64,000 bases of DNA from Phycisphaerales bacterium (GTDB taxonomy: Bacteria; Planctomycetota; Phycisphaerae; Phycisphaerales; UBA1924). This document shows positions 50,009 through 58,863 of this stretch, one piece after another. The position numbers and the translations under genes were made by a program. The DNA is taken from contig RECY01000024.1 of NCBI GenBank assembly GCA_007693785.1, positions 124,001-188,000 on the forward strand, given 5' to 3'. Below the pieces are notes generated by a model that saw only the letters and a list, made by a program, of their open reading frames with translations, was not told the origin of the DNA and made no database searches. Numbering within the stretch: the first letter of the stretch is position 1; the number at the start of each line of letters is the position of its first letter.

Positions 50009-50938
50009 GTGGGGCTGTTCAAGTCCGCAATCGGGAAGCTGAAGCAGGGGCTTGAGCGGACGCGCGAGTCCTTCGCGGCCCAGATCCGCTCGATGCTCGT
50101 CGGGAAAAATCTCGACGAGGCGCTGATCAAGGAACTGGAGGCCCGCCTGATCCAGTCCGACGTCGGCGTCCACGCGACGCGACGCCTGATCGAGGGCATC
50201 CGCGCCGACTACCGCGCCGGCAAGCAGACCCGCGGCGAGCACGCGCTGGCCTACCTGAAACGCGAGCTGAAAGCGATGTGGCCCGAGGCCGATCGTCGCC
50301 TCAAGTTCAACGAAACCCCGGGCGAGCCGACGGTCATTCTCGTCACCGGCATCAACGGCGTTGGCAAGACGACCTCCATCGCCAAGCTCTGCAAAGCCCT
50401 TCGCGATGAGGGTAAGACGGTGCTGCTCGGCGCGTGCGACACGTTCCGCGCCGGCGCCGTGCGGCAGCTCGAGATCTGGGCCGACCGGCTCGGGGTCGAG
50501 GTCGTAAAGGGGCAGCAGGGTGGCGACCCGGCGGCGGTGGCGTTCGACGCGACGGCCGCCGCGCTCAGCCGCGGCGTGGACGTGCTCATCCTCGACACCG
50601 CAGGACGCCTGCACACGCAAGACCCGCTGATGCGTCAACTGGAAAAGATCCGCGCGGTGACCGCGAAGAAGATCCCGACCGCGCCGCACGAGGTGCTGCT
50701 GGTGCTGGACGCGACGAGCGGCCAGAACGCGATCCGCCAGGCGGAGGAGTTCGGCAAGGCCGCGGGCGTGACCGGGATCTTCCTTTCCAAGCTCGACGGG
50801 ACGGCGCGGGGCGGGATCGTGATCGCCGTGCGTGAGGCGACGGACATCCCCGTCAAGTTCGTCGGCGTCGGCGAGACGCCGGACGACGTGCAGCCGTTCG
50901 ATCCCGAGAGCTTTATCGAGGCGATGTTCGAGGAGTAA
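50009..50938 (+). CDS. ftsY: Signal recognition particle receptor FtsY
   Basis: GTPase receptor for SRP at the inner membrane. The 309 residues comprise the N helical domain and the G domain: G1 G-I-N-G-V-G-K-T-T (114-122), D-T-F-R-A-G-A, D-T-A-G-R, and the T-K-L-D-equivalent [10 protein letters not shown]. The acidic A domain of E. coli FtsY is absent, as in many bacteria. GTG at 50009 follows GGAGG (49995-49999) five bases after the nusB stop. Confidence 0.95.
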   Translation: MGLFKSAIGKLKQGLERTRESFAAQIRSMLVGKNLDEALIKELEARLIQSDVGVHATRRLIEGIRADYRAGKQTRGEHALAYLKRELKAMWPEADRRLKFNETPGEPTVILVTGINGVGKTTSIAKLCKALRDEGKTVLLGACDTFRAGAVRQLEIWADRLGVEVVKGQQGGDPAAVAFDATAAALSRGVDVLILDTAGRLHTQDPLMRQLEKIRAVTAKKIPTAPHEVLLVLDATSGQNAIRQAEEFGKAAGVTGIFLSKLDGTARGGIVIAVREATDIPVKFVGVGETPDDVQPFDPESFIEAMFEE

Positions 50939-50962
50939 AGCGGCCCACCCGCCGCGACGCAC

Positions 50963-52576
50963 ATGACCGCACCAGAGTTCGTCATCGAGTCGGTCGAAGG
51001 CCCGGAGCGGGTGACGTATCGCGCCTCGGGGCGTACGGCCGTGGGCATCGGGCGACAGGCCGACTGCACCCTGCGACTGGATCACTCGGCCGTCAGCCGC
51101 AACCACGCTCTGCTGACGCGTCACGCCGAGCAATGGTTCGTGAGCGACCTGAACAGCCGTCACGGCACGATGCTCAACGGGCGACGCCTCGACCCCGGCG
51201 CGAGCCGCCCGGTGTTCGACGGCGACCTGCTGACTGTCCGCCCCTGGACGCTGCGGTGCACGATCGGGAGCCAGACGAGCCTGGAACGCCGGGTTGCGAT
51301 GCGCGACGACGGCGCGAGGGCCGACGTGACGGTCGCGGTCTTCGATCGCTCGATCGCCCGGGCCCCGACCGGGCGGCTCTTGCACCTGCTCTCGCAGGCG
51401 ACCGAGCACATCGGCGCGGCGGTCAGCGAAGCGGACGTGCGCGAGCTGATCCTCGCGACGGTGCTGGAAGGCTCGGCGCTGGAGCGCGCGGCGCTGATCC
51501 GCGTCCCGCCGGAGGCCGACTCGGCCGCCGTCCTCGCCTGCCGCCCGGAGCGTGAAACCGACCGACTCCCGCTCTCGCGCACGCTCCTACACGCGGCGAG
51601 GGGTGGCCGCGTCGCGACGCTCAGCGCGGCTTCGACCGTCGCCCCGCTCGGGGAGAGCCTCCTGGACGCCGGCGTCCATACCGCCGTCTGCGCCCCCGCG
51701 GGGGAGGGTGTGTTTCTGTATCTGGACGCCCAGTCGGCGCGGAAGCCCGTTGACGACGAGACGGCCGCGTTCTGCGGCTCGCTCGGGAGCCTGTACGCGC
51801 TCGCGGACTCGAACCTCCGGCGCGCGGGCGCCGAGCGTCGGAGCGCCCGGCTGAATGCGCAGCTCGACGCCGCCCGCGAGGTGCAGCGCCGCCTGGTGCC
51901 GCGCGACGCCGGGCGGTGCGGGCCGGCTCTCTACGCGTCGGTGATGGTGCCGGGCATCGTGGTCGCCGGCGACTTGTTCGACATCATCGAACTCGACGAC
52001 GGGCAGGTCGGTTTTTTCTTGGGCGACGTGACGGGCAAGGGCGTCGGCCCCAGCCTCACCATGGCCGCCGCGCAGGCCTCGCTCCACCTCGCCCTCCGCG
52101 AGCACCGCGACCCCGCCCAGGCCGCGACCGCCGTCAACCGCTTCCTCGCGGAACGATCCGAGACCGGCGCGTTCGTCACCTGCTGGATCGGCGTGATCGA
52201 CCCGCGAGCCGGCGAGGTCCGGTGCGTGGACGCCGGGCACGGGTACGCGCTGCTCAAGCGGGCCAATACGGATCAAGAACCCGAGCCGCTTCGCATCGGA
52301 CGCGGCATCCCGCTCGGCATCGACCCCGAAGGCGAGTACGAGGTCGAATCCCGCCCGATCGCCCCGGGCGACCGCGTCGTCCTCTTCAGCGACGGCGTCG
52401 TGGAGCAGACCAACACCCTCGGCGAGCAGTTCACCTGGGCACGCGCCCTGGCGGCCCTCGTCGGCTCGCCCAGCGCCGAAGCGGACGTCCACGCCCTCCA
52501 AGCCGCCGTGCGCACCTTCTCCGCCGGCGTTGCCCAAGGCGACGACCTGACCATCGGCTCGATTCAGCTCACCTGA
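50963..52576 (+). CDS. FHA-GAF-like-SpoIIE phosphatase (PP2C-type)
   Basis: A 537-residue signalling protein. An FHA domain (about 22-100; G-I-G-R-Q-A-D-C ... S-A-V-S-R-N-H-A ... N-S-R-H-G-T) reads phospho-threonine. The middle (about 130-290) resembles a GAF-type sensor. A short coiled coil (Q-L-D-A-A-R-E-V-Q-R-R-L) leads to the SpoIIE PP2C domain with G-D-L-F-D, G-D-V-T-G-K-G and F-S-D-G-V-V-E, then D-D-L-T-I. It is the expected phosphatase for a phosphorylated STAS antagonist, and such a gene lies 4 kb upstream. Confidence 0.9.
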   Translation: MTAPEFVIESVEGPERVTYRASGRTAVGIGRQADCTLRLDHSAVSRNHALLTRHAEQWFVSDLNSRHGTMLNGRRLDPGASRPVFDGDLLTVRPWTLRCTIGSQTSLERRVAMRDDGARADVTVAVFDRSIARAPTGRLLHLLSQATEHIGAAVSEADVRELILATVLEGSALERAALIRVPPEADSAAVLACRPERETDRLPLSRTLLHAARGGRVATLSAASTVAPLGESLLDAGVHTAVCAPAGEGVFLYLDAQSARKPVDDETAAFCGSLGSLYALADSNLRRAGAERRSARLNAQLDAAREVQRRLVPRDAGRCGPALYASVMVPGIVVAGDLFDIIELDDGQVGFFLGDVTGKGVGPSLTMAAAQASLHLALREHRDPAQAATAVNRFLAERSETGAFVTCWIGVIDPRAGEVRCVDAGHGYALLKRANTDQEPEPLRIGRGIPLGIDPEGEYEVESRPIAPGDRVVLFSDGVVEQTNTLGEQFTWARALAALVGSPSAEADVHALQAAVRTFSAGVAQGDDLTIGSIQLT

Positions 52577-52604
52577 ACCGGAAGCCGCGACATCCAGAAG
52601 GCAA

Positions 52605-52677
52605 TAGCCCCGCCCGGATTCGAACCGGGGACCTGGCGATTATGAGTCGCTTGCTCTAACCGCTGAGCTACGGGGCC
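52605..52677 (-). tRNA. tRNA with CAT anticodon (elongator Met or Ile2)
   Basis: A 73-nt cloverleaf on the minus strand. Acceptor GGCCCCG pairs with CGGGGCT; the D arm is GTAGCTCAGCGGTTAGAGC; the anticodon loop CTCATAA has CAT; the T arm contains GGTTCGAATCC. The 3' CCA is not encoded. The G1-U72 pair and GCTA end resemble elongator tRNA-Met. The GGCCCC acceptor and short D loop resemble tRNA-Ile2, whose C34 is lysidine-modified. Convergent with the FHA-SpoIIE gene, 28 nt away. Confidence 0.9.
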
Positions 52678-52684
52678 GAGGAGG

Positions 52685-52706
52685 CCGGCGGGACCGCTCC
52701 CGCCGG
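52685..52706. repeat. Perfect 9-bp stem hairpin upstream of the tRNA
   Basis: CCGGCGGGA-CCGC-TCCCGCCGG lies 7 bp before the tRNA 5' end on its strand. No T-tract follows; the role is unknown. Confidence 0.6.
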
Positions 52707-52739
52707 GTGCGAGATGGTACATCCAAACGCCTCGAGATG

Positions 52740-52769
52740 AAAAACAACGCCGCGGGTTTCCACGGCGTT
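52740..52769 (-). terminator. Rho-independent terminator, probably of glnA
   Basis: On the minus strand AACGCCG (52769-52763) pairs with CGGCGTT (52752-52746), followed by G and TTTTT. It lies about 100 bp after the glutamine synthetase stop and before the tRNA. A second hairpin, ACGTGTC-ATTC-GACACGT, is at 52777-52794. Confidence 0.8.
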
Positions 52770-52867
52770 GATCGGCACGTGTCATTCGACACGTTTCACT
52801 TGGTGCCGCCGCCTGCCAAGGGTCAGCCCGGCCCGGCGGCGACGCCTCAGCCCGGCGGCGGGCTGCC

Positions 52868-55066
52868 TCAGTGCAGCTTCATCAGCTCCCGATACGTCGG
52901 CACGGGCCAGAGATCGAAAGCGACGCCGGCTTCCAGTTCATCCACCAGTTCCCGCACGTCGTCCATCAGCGGGATAACCACTTCGCGGATCTGCTTGGCG
53001 TGCTTCAGGTCCTCCGCATGGGCGCCGCTGGAGGCCTTGGCGAGTTCGGCCGTCTTCGCCCGGAGGCGGGAAACCAAATCCGCGTGGTCCTCGAGCGCGC
53101 CGCGAAGCTCGCCCGGCTCGACGTCGGCCGCCTCGCTCGCGGCGACCGCCTCGGCCAGCTCCGACTGGTGACGCGTCACCGCGGGCAGGATCCGCGTCCG
53201 CACCATCGAGACCAGCGTCTCCGCCTCGATCAGCACCTGCTTGCAGTACGTCTCGACGAAGATCGCCAGGCGGCTGTCCAGCTCCGGCTTGGTCAGCACC
53301 TTGTGCTTGCGGAACAGCGCCGCGTTCTTCTTGTCCTTATAAATCGGCAGCGCGTCGACCGTGGTGCGGAGGTTGAGCAGCCCGCGCTTCTCGGCCTCGA
53401 GCTGCCACGACTCGTCGTAGCCGTCGCCGTCGAACAGCACGCGCTTGTGTTTGCTGATGATCCCCTGCAGGACCTTGCGAACCGTCGCCTCCAGCTTGTC
53501 CGGCGTCGGGGGCTTGGTCCCCAGTTCTGCCTCGAGCTGGTCCGCGACATCGCTCAGGCTGTCGGCGACGATGCTGTTGATCACCGTCACGGGCCAGGCG
53601 ATCGTCGCCGAAGCGCCGACCGCGCGGAACTCGAACTTGTTACCGGTGAACGCGAACGGGCTGGTCCGGTTGCGGTCGCCCGAGTGGCGGGGGATCTGCG
53701 GGAGCGTCGTCGCGCCGAGGTCCATGCTCCCGCCGCGCTTGGTGCGGCTCGGCTTGCCGCTTTCGAGCTGCTCGATGATGTCCATCAGCATGTCGCCCAG
53801 GAAAATACTGATGATCGCCGGCGGGGCCTCGTTCGCGCCCAGGCGGTGATCGTTTGCGGCGCTGGCGATCGACGCCCGGAGCAGGTCCGAGTGCAGGTCC
53901 ACCGCGCGGATGACCGCGCACAGAAAGACGAGGAACTGCATGTTCGTGTGCGTCTCGTCACGCGGGTCCAGCAGGTTCACCCCCGTGTTGGTCGCCATCG
54001 ACCAGTTCACGTGCTTGCCCGAACCGTTCACGCCCGCGAACGGCTTCTCGTGCAGCAGGCACTGCAGCCCGTGACGCACCGCGACCGTTCGCAGCGTCTC
54101 CATCACGATCATCTGGTGATCGCACGCCACGTTCGCGGACTCGAAGTGGCACGCCAGCTCGTACTGCGACGGTGCCACCTCGTTGTGACGCGTTTTCACC
54201 GGCACGCCCAGGCGGTACAGCTCGTTCTCGGCCTCCGCCATGAACGCGAGCACCCGCGGCGGGATCGATCCGAAGTAGTGATCGTCGAGCTGCTGCCCCT
54301 TGGGCGGCGCGGCACCGATCAGCGTCCGGTTGCACGTCGAGAGGTCCTCGCGCTGGAAGTAGTCCTCGCGATCGACCAAGAAGTACTCCTGCTCCGCGCC
54401 CACGGTCGAGGTCACCCGGCGCACGCCGGCGTCGGTACCGAAGATCTTCAGCACGCGGATCGCCTGCGCGCTCAGCGCGTCCATCGAGCGCAGCAGCGGC
54501 GTCTTTTTATCGAGCGCCTCGCCGGTCCAGCTCACAAAGGCCGTGGGGATGCACAACGTCGTGTGGTTGAGCCCGCGTCGGAGGAAGACCGGGCTGGTCG
54601 GATCCCACGCGGTGTACCCGCGCGCCTCGAACGTCGCCCGAAGGCCGCCCGAGGGGAAACTCGACGCGTCCGGCTCGCCCTGCACGAGGCTGAGCCCGGT
54701 GAACTCGCTCACCGCGCCGCCGGTGCCGTCGGGGACCATGAACGCGTCGTGCTTCTCGGCGGTCAGCCCGGTCAGGGGCTGGAACCAGTGGCAATAGTGG
54801 CTCGCCCCGTTCTCAACGGCCCAGTCCTTCATGGAGGCCGCCACGATGTCCGCGACGTCCGGATCGAGGCGAACGCCATCGTTAATGGTGCGTTGGAGGC
54901 GCTTGAAGACGTCCTTCGGCAGGCGCTGCTGCATGACCCGCTCGGTGAAGACGTCGGTGCCGAAGGCCTGCTCGACGCTGTAGCGGGCACTGATGTTCTG
55001 CGCGAGCCGCCCCGCGTGATCGCCGGGCAGAGTTGTGCGCATGCCGTTAGGGTGGGTGCCGTCCAT
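52868..55066 (-). CDS. Glutamine synthetase type III
   Basis: ATP-dependent synthesis of glutamine from glutamate and ammonia. At 732 residues it is the large GSIII class found in Bacteroidetes, cyanobacteria and planctomycetes, not GSI (about 470). GSIII features: [40 protein letters not shown], and [16 protein letters not shown]. The ATG at 55066 gives the family-standard length; the frame remains open to 55198. No other nitrogen-control gene lies nearby. Confidence 0.95.
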   Translation of the reverse strand: MDGTHPNGMRTTLPGDHAGRLAQNISARYSVEQAFGTDVFTERVMQQRLPKDVFKRLQRTINDGVRLDPDVADIVAASMKDWAVENGASHYCHWFQPLTGLTAEKHDAFMVPDGTGGAVSEFTGLSLVQGEPDASSFPSGGLRATFEARGYTAWDPTSPVFLRRGLNHTTLCIPTAFVSWTGEALDKKTPLLRSMDALSAQAIRVLKIFGTDAGVRRVTSTVGAEQEYFLVDREDYFQREDLSTCNRTLIGAAPPKGQQLDDHYFGSIPPRVLAFMAEAENELYRLGVPVKTRHNEVAPSQYELACHFESANVACDHQMIVMETLRTVAVRHGLQCLLHEKPFAGVNGSGKHVNWSMATNTGVNLLDPRDETHTNMQFLVFLCAVIRAVDLHSDLLRASIASAANDHRLGANEAPPAIISIFLGDMLMDIIEQLESGKPSRTKRGGSMDLGATTLPQIPRHSGDRNRTSPFAFTGNKFEFRAVGASATIAWPVTVINSIVADSLSDVADQLEAELGTKPPTPDKLEATVRKVLQGIISKHKRVLFDGDGYDESWQLEAEKRGLLNLRTTVDALPIYKDKKNAALFRKHKVLTKPELDSRLAIFVETYCKQVLIEAETLVSMVRTRILPAVTRHQSELAEAVAASEAADVEPGELRGALEDHADLVSRLRAKTAELAKASSGAHAEDLKHAKQIREVVIPLMDDVRELVDELEAGVAFDLWPVPTYRELMKLH

Positions 55067-55231
55067 TTTCGCAATCCGTCCTCTCGCGGGCCGGCACGGA
55101 CGCAGCGCCCACGTTTGACGAGGGACCGCGCCGGCTCCTCCGAACAGACGAATCATCGCGGGCTCCGGCGAACCTTCAAGCCCCCCGCCCAACTTCAACC
55201 CATGTTTTTCCCCGATTTGACCGCAAGCAGG

Positions 55232-56173
55232 TTATCCGTCTGTGGACACGCGCTCGCCCGCCGACCCGTCCTCGCTCGAGAGCGGCGGCGTCGCATCCTC
55301 CGCGATCGACGCGGAACGGGCGGGCTCATCGCGGACGCCGCCCACGCCGGAAGACTTCGCGTCGGTGCGCGGCCCGCTCCGCAGCCCACCCGCGAGCTCT
55401 CGGGCCATCGCCTCGCCTTCGGCCGGCGCGTCGCGACCGGCGCTGGCCGCCTCTCCGAGGCGGCGCACCATCGCGCTGCCCACGATCGCCGCGTCGGCCT
55501 CGCCTGTCACCGCCGCCACGTGCTCCGCCCGCGAGATCCCGAACCCGCACGCGATCGGCAGATCGCTCGCCGCCCGGAGCACCCCCGCCGGCCCGCTGAT
55601 CTCCGGGGCGTCGCTCCGCTCGCCCGTGATCCCCGCCCGAGCCAGCAGGTAGACAAACCCGGTCGAGGCCTGCGCGATCGCCGCCGCCCGGTCGGGGGGC
55701 GTCGACGGGCTCACCAGCAGGCTCAGCGTCAGCCCGGCCGCCGCCGCTGCCGCACGCAGATCCCCCGAGGCTTCCAGCGGCGCGTCGGGCACGATCAGGC
55801 CGTCGAACCCCGCTCCCGCCGCCCGCTCGCAGAACCCTTTCGCCCCGCCGAGGCGGTGGACCACCGAGACGCTCACCATCGCGACCAGCCCCAGCGACAC
55901 GCGCCCCCGGGCCGCCCGGACCTCCTCGAACACCGCCGTCGGCCCGCACCCGGCCCGCAACGCCTCGTCCATCGCCGCCGAGATCACCGGCCCGTCCGCG
56001 ATCGGATCGCTGAACGGGATCCCGACCTCCACGATGCTCGCCCCGCCACGCTCTAGACCCGCTAGCAGATCGCCCAGCATCCCCGGGCGCGGGTGCCCGC
56101 CGACCACAAACGGCATCAACGCCGTCTTCCCCTCGGCCCGCAATCCCGCGAAGATCGATTCGATCCGGTTCAA
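55232..56173 (-). CDS. trpA: Tryptophan synthase alpha subunit
   Basis: Cleaves indole-glycerol phosphate to indole and G3P for TrpB. The TIM-barrel blocks are clear: catalytic Glu in I-V-E-V-G-I-P-F-S-D-P-I-A-D-G-P, catalytic Asp in G-L-I-V-P-D-A-P-L-E, and V-Y-L-L-A-R-A-G-I-T-G and C-G-F-G-I-S. A TTG start at 56173 with GGGGAG nine bases upstream fits best. The C-terminal about 50 residues are a polar extension absent from typical TrpA (about 265). trpB is not in the window. Confidence 0.93.
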   Translation of the reverse strand: MNRIESIFAGLRAEGKTALMPFVVGGHPRPGMLGDLLAGLERGGASIVEVGIPFSDPIADGPVISAAMDEALRAGCGPTAVFEEVRAARGRVSLGLVAMVSVSVVHRLGGAKGFCERAAGAGFDGLIVPDAPLEASGDLRAAAAAAGLTLSLLVSPSTPPDRAAAIAQASTGFVYLLARAGITGERSDAPEISGPAGVLRAASDLPIACGFGISRAEHVAAVTGEADAAIVGSAMVRRLGEAASAGRDAPAEGEAMARELAGGLRSGPRTDAKSSGVGGVRDEPARSASIAEDATPPLSSEDGSAGERVSTDG

Positions 56174-56233
56174 CCCGACACTCTCCCCGTGCAAACCTGT
56201 CCCCCTGCGCCCCGTCAACCAGCCGCCCAACCA

Positions 56234-57058
56234 TCACCGCAGGATCACGTCCTCAACGGATTCCAGCCCGCCCGTCAGCACCCGAGGCCCCTCCTCGGTC
56301 ACCAGCACGTCGTGCTCGTAGTGCACCGTCATCGAGCCGTCCGCCGACCAGATCGGCCACTGCTTCCGCTGCTGGCGCACCTCCCCGGTGCCCACCGCGA
56401 TCATCGGCTCCACCGCGATCAGCGTTCCCGCCTCCCACCGACGACCCGCGTCCGCCCACTCCCCCGGGAACGTCGGCACCGTGTTGCTCAGGAACGGCGG
56501 CGCGTGCAGCGAACGACCGTACCCGTGCCCGCCCAGCCCGCGCACCAGATGAAACCCGCACTCGTCCTCCACGTGGCGCTGCACCGTCCGCGCCCAGTCC
56601 ATCAGCGGCGCCCCGGCCCGCAGCGTCTCCACCCCCAGCTCGATCGATCGCTTGCCGCAAGCCATCAGCCGCCGAACCTCGTCGCTCGGCTCGCCGATCG
56701 AATACGTCCACGCCGCGTCGCCGATCCAGCCTTTATAGCTCACGCCGATGTCGATTTTGAGCAGGTCGCCCTCGCCCAAAGGCTCCAGGCGATACCCCGC
56801 CGTTCCGTGGACCACGCAGTCGTTCACGCTCAGGCACGCATACGAAGGAAACGGCGGCAGCCCCCCCGTGCGATAGCCCAGAAAGCAGCTCTTGCACCGC
56901 AGCTCTTGCAGCGTCTCGGCGACGAAGCGGTCGATCTCCGCCAGCGTCTGCCCCGCGCGCAGGAACCCGCTGAGACGCTTGTGCGTCTCCACCACACGCT
57001 GAGCCGCCTCAAAGGCCAGCTCCGCGTCCACACCTTGAACCGTCGGCACACGCTGCAT
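56234..57058 (-). CDS. map: Methionine aminopeptidase type I
   Basis: Removes the initiator Met. The 274 residues have the M24A fold with all metal ligands: K-I-D-I-G-V, G-D-A-A-W-T, G-G-H-G-Y-G-R-S-L-H, A-V-E-P-M-I and H-Y-E-H-D-V. The N-terminal zinc-finger extension of some type I enzymes is absent. TAGGAT lies 8 nt before the ATG without a Shine-Dalgarno. trpA follows 60 nt downstream on the same strand. Confidence 0.95.
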   Translation of the reverse strand: MQRVPTVQGVDAELAFEAAQRVVETHKRLSGFLRAGQTLAEIDRFVAETLQELRCKSCFLGYRTGGLPPFPSYACLSVNDCVVHGTAGYRLEPLGEGDLLKIDIGVSYKGWIGDAAWTYSIGEPSDEVRRLMACGKRSIELGVETLRAGAPLMDWARTVQRHVEDECGFHLVRGLGGHGYGRSLHAPPFLSNTVPTFPGEWADAGRRWEAGTLIAVEPMIAVGTGEVRQQRKQWPIWSADGSMTVHYEHDVLVTEEGPRVLTGGLESVEDVILR

Positions 57059-57184
57059 CAGGGGCGATCCTAGGGCCCATCGGTGGCACGGCTCTCCGAC
57101 CTGCCTTTCTGCATCTGCCCGATGCCTTGGAGATCAGCCACAGCTCGGAGAGCGTGCCACCGGGATCCGCTACCATCTCGCTCC
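57059..57184. promoter_or_regulatory. Divergent promoter region map/diacylglycerol kinase-like
   Basis: TAGGAT on the minus strand (57072-57067) is 8 nt from the map ATG. TACCAT on the plus strand (57171-57176) is 8 nt from the kinase GTG. A REP-like pair occupies the space between the two hexamers. Confidence 0.4.
57083..57160. repeat. REP-like inverted pair, locus 3
   Basis: Units GTGGCACGGCTCTCCGACC onward (57083-57104) and CACAGCTCGGAGAGC onward to GTGCCAC (57139-57160) face each other across 34 bp. Both carry small differences from the locus 2 units. Confidence 0.8.
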
Positions 57185-58201
57185 GTGCGTGTGATGCTGC
57201 TTGTCAACCCGCGATCCGGCGTCGGCCGGGGGCAGAGGTTCGCGGCCCAACTGGCCGACGACCTCCGCGCCCGCGGGCTGAGCGTGAACATCCTGACCGT
57301 GGGCGAGGAGGCCGACCGCCTGCTCCGCCACGGCGCCCTCGCCCGGGCCGACGCGCTGGTCGTCGCGGGGGGCGACGGCACGCTCTGCCGCGTCGCCGAG
57401 CTCGCCGCGGCCGCCGACCGCCCCGTCTGGCACTGCCCGCTGGGCAACGAGAACCTCTTCGCCCGCGAGTTCGGCATGACCCGCGACGCGGACCAGATCG
57501 CCGACGCCGTGCGCGCGCAACGCGTCCGACGCATCGACCGCGGGCTCGCGAACGGCCAGACGTTCACGATCATGGCCTCGGTCGGCTTCGATGCCGCGAT
57601 CGTCCACCGCCTCGCCCGCGTCCGCGTCAAGGCGATCGGGCACCGGAGCTACGCCCTCCCGGCCTTGGCCGAGATCGTCCATCACCGCGTCCCCGCCCTC
57701 ACCATCACCGTCGAAGGGCAGCCGATCGTCGAGCGACAGCGCGGGCTCGCGGTCATCGCCAACAGCCCGCTCTACGGCGTCGACCTCAACCCCGCCGCGA
57801 CCGCCGTCGTTGACGACGGCTTGCTCGACGTCGCTTTCCTGCCCGCGAGCAACGTGCTCAGCCTTGGGCGGTGGTTCGTCTCTTGCCGCCTCGGGCGGCA
57901 GGGGACGCGGCACGACTACCTGACCGCGCGAGGTCGCGAGATCCGCGTTGAGGCGTTCGGACGCTGGGCCCCGGTCCAGATCGACGGCGAGGCCCCCGGC
58001 ATCGACCCCGAGACCCCCGTCGGCCAGCCGCCCGTGCACGCCCGAACGCCGCTGGTCGCGACGGTCGAGCCCGGGGCGATCCCCGTCTTGGAGCCGGTCG
58101 AGCCGATCCGCTCCAAACGCGCCGCTCGGCTTCGCCCGCACGATCGCCACACGCCGACCCCCGAATACGCTGGCACCGCGCCCGTCGGCGTGGCAGATTA
58201 A
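57185..58201 (+). CDS. Diacylglycerol kinase-catalytic-domain lipid kinase
   Basis: A 338-residue soluble lipid kinase of the DagK/YegS group. The N-terminus L-L-V-N-P-R-S-G and the G-G-D-G-T-L loop (62-66) are the nucleotide-binding signatures. C-G-L-type L-G-N-E-N-L-F-A-R-E-F-G and a C-terminal V-Q-I-D-G-E motif follow. Product could be phosphatidic acid or a related lipid phosphate. The tail after about residue 290 is proline/arginine-rich. Two GTG codons (57185, 57191) and ATG 57194 are possible starts. Confidence 0.88.
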   Translation: MRVMLLVNPRSGVGRGQRFAAQLADDLRARGLSVNILTVGEEADRLLRHGALARADALVVAGGDGTLCRVAELAAAADRPVWHCPLGNENLFAREFGMTRDADQIADAVRAQRVRRIDRGLANGQTFTIMASVGFDAAIVHRLARVRVKAIGHRSYALPALAEIVHHRVPALTITVEGQPIVERQRGLAVIANSPLYGVDLNPAATAVVDDGLLDVAFLPASNVLSLGRWFVSCRLGRQGTRHDYLTARGREIRVEAFGRWAPVQIDGEAPGIDPETPVGQPPVHARTPLVATVEPGAIPVLEPVEPIRSKRAARLRPHDRHTPTPEYAGTAPVGVAD

Positions 58202-58206
58202 AGATA

Positions 58207-58863
58207 GTGATCCGCCTCCGCTCCAGCGACGACGACGGCCGGGCGTGTGAGTTGTTCCCGATCGCGCGGGCCGCGTGGCTCGGGCAGGACGAGGCCCGCC
58301 TGACCCCTCCCGAGCGCCGGCGACTCCGCTTCACCACCCTCGGTGCCGTCCTCGGGCCGGAGGGGCTCGCGCCGATCCTGACTTCGGGCGTGCTCGCGAT
58401 CGCCGGCTACGTCCTCTGGCGGTTCGAGCTCCGCATGATCGGGCTCTGGGTCCACAGCCCGATCATCCTCGCCTCGCTCGCGCTCACGCTCGGGCTCGTG
58501 CAGCTCTGGATCTCCGCGTTCCGCTGGTACGCACGTCGCACGACGGGCGCGCTGCTCGCCCTCCGCCGATGCCCGGCCTGCGCCTACGACCTCGCCCAGG
58601 CCCCGGAGCCCGACGACCACGAGCCGGCGCACAAGCAGCGTGTCTGCTGCCCGGAGTGCGGGCTGTGCTGGGAGGCCGCCCGCCTCGGGCTGCGACCCGG
58701 TCAGTACCCGGGCGCGGTCACGATCCGGCGACGTGCACCGGAACCCGCGGGATCGCGTGTCAGCCTGCGCCGCCGCGTTCAGCCCGCGCCGCCACCGAAG
58801 ACGATCCGCCCGTTGCAGACGACCAGGTCGACCGGCGAGCCACCGAACTCGAAGGCGAGCTGA
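58207..58863 (+). CDS. Membrane protein with cysteine-rich (zinc-ribbon-like) domain
   Basis: A 218-residue protein without a known family. Two hydrophobic segments (about 56-72, 84-104) are followed by a possible zinc ribbon: C-P-A-C (122-125) and C-C-P-E-C-G-L-C (147-154). The tail is arginine/proline-rich. It starts with GTG five bases after the lipid kinase stop, so the two are probably co-transcribed. Its last 85 bases run antisense over the end of hutI. Confidence 0.65.
   Translation: MIRLRSSDDDGRACELFPIARAAWLGQDEARLTPPERRRLRFTTLGAVLGPEGLAPILTSGVLAIAGYVLWRFELRMIGLWVHSPIILASLALTLGLVQLWISAFRWYARRTTGALLALRRCPACAYDLAQAPEPDDHEPAHKQRVCCPECGLCWEAARLGLRPGQYPGAVTIRRRAPEPAGSRVSLRRRVQPAPPPKTIRPLQTTRSTGEPPNSKAS

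Noticed and set aside
52871-56056. 1061-residue plus-strand open frame
   Set aside because: Antisense to the well-supported glnA (type III) and trpA genes; no family features.
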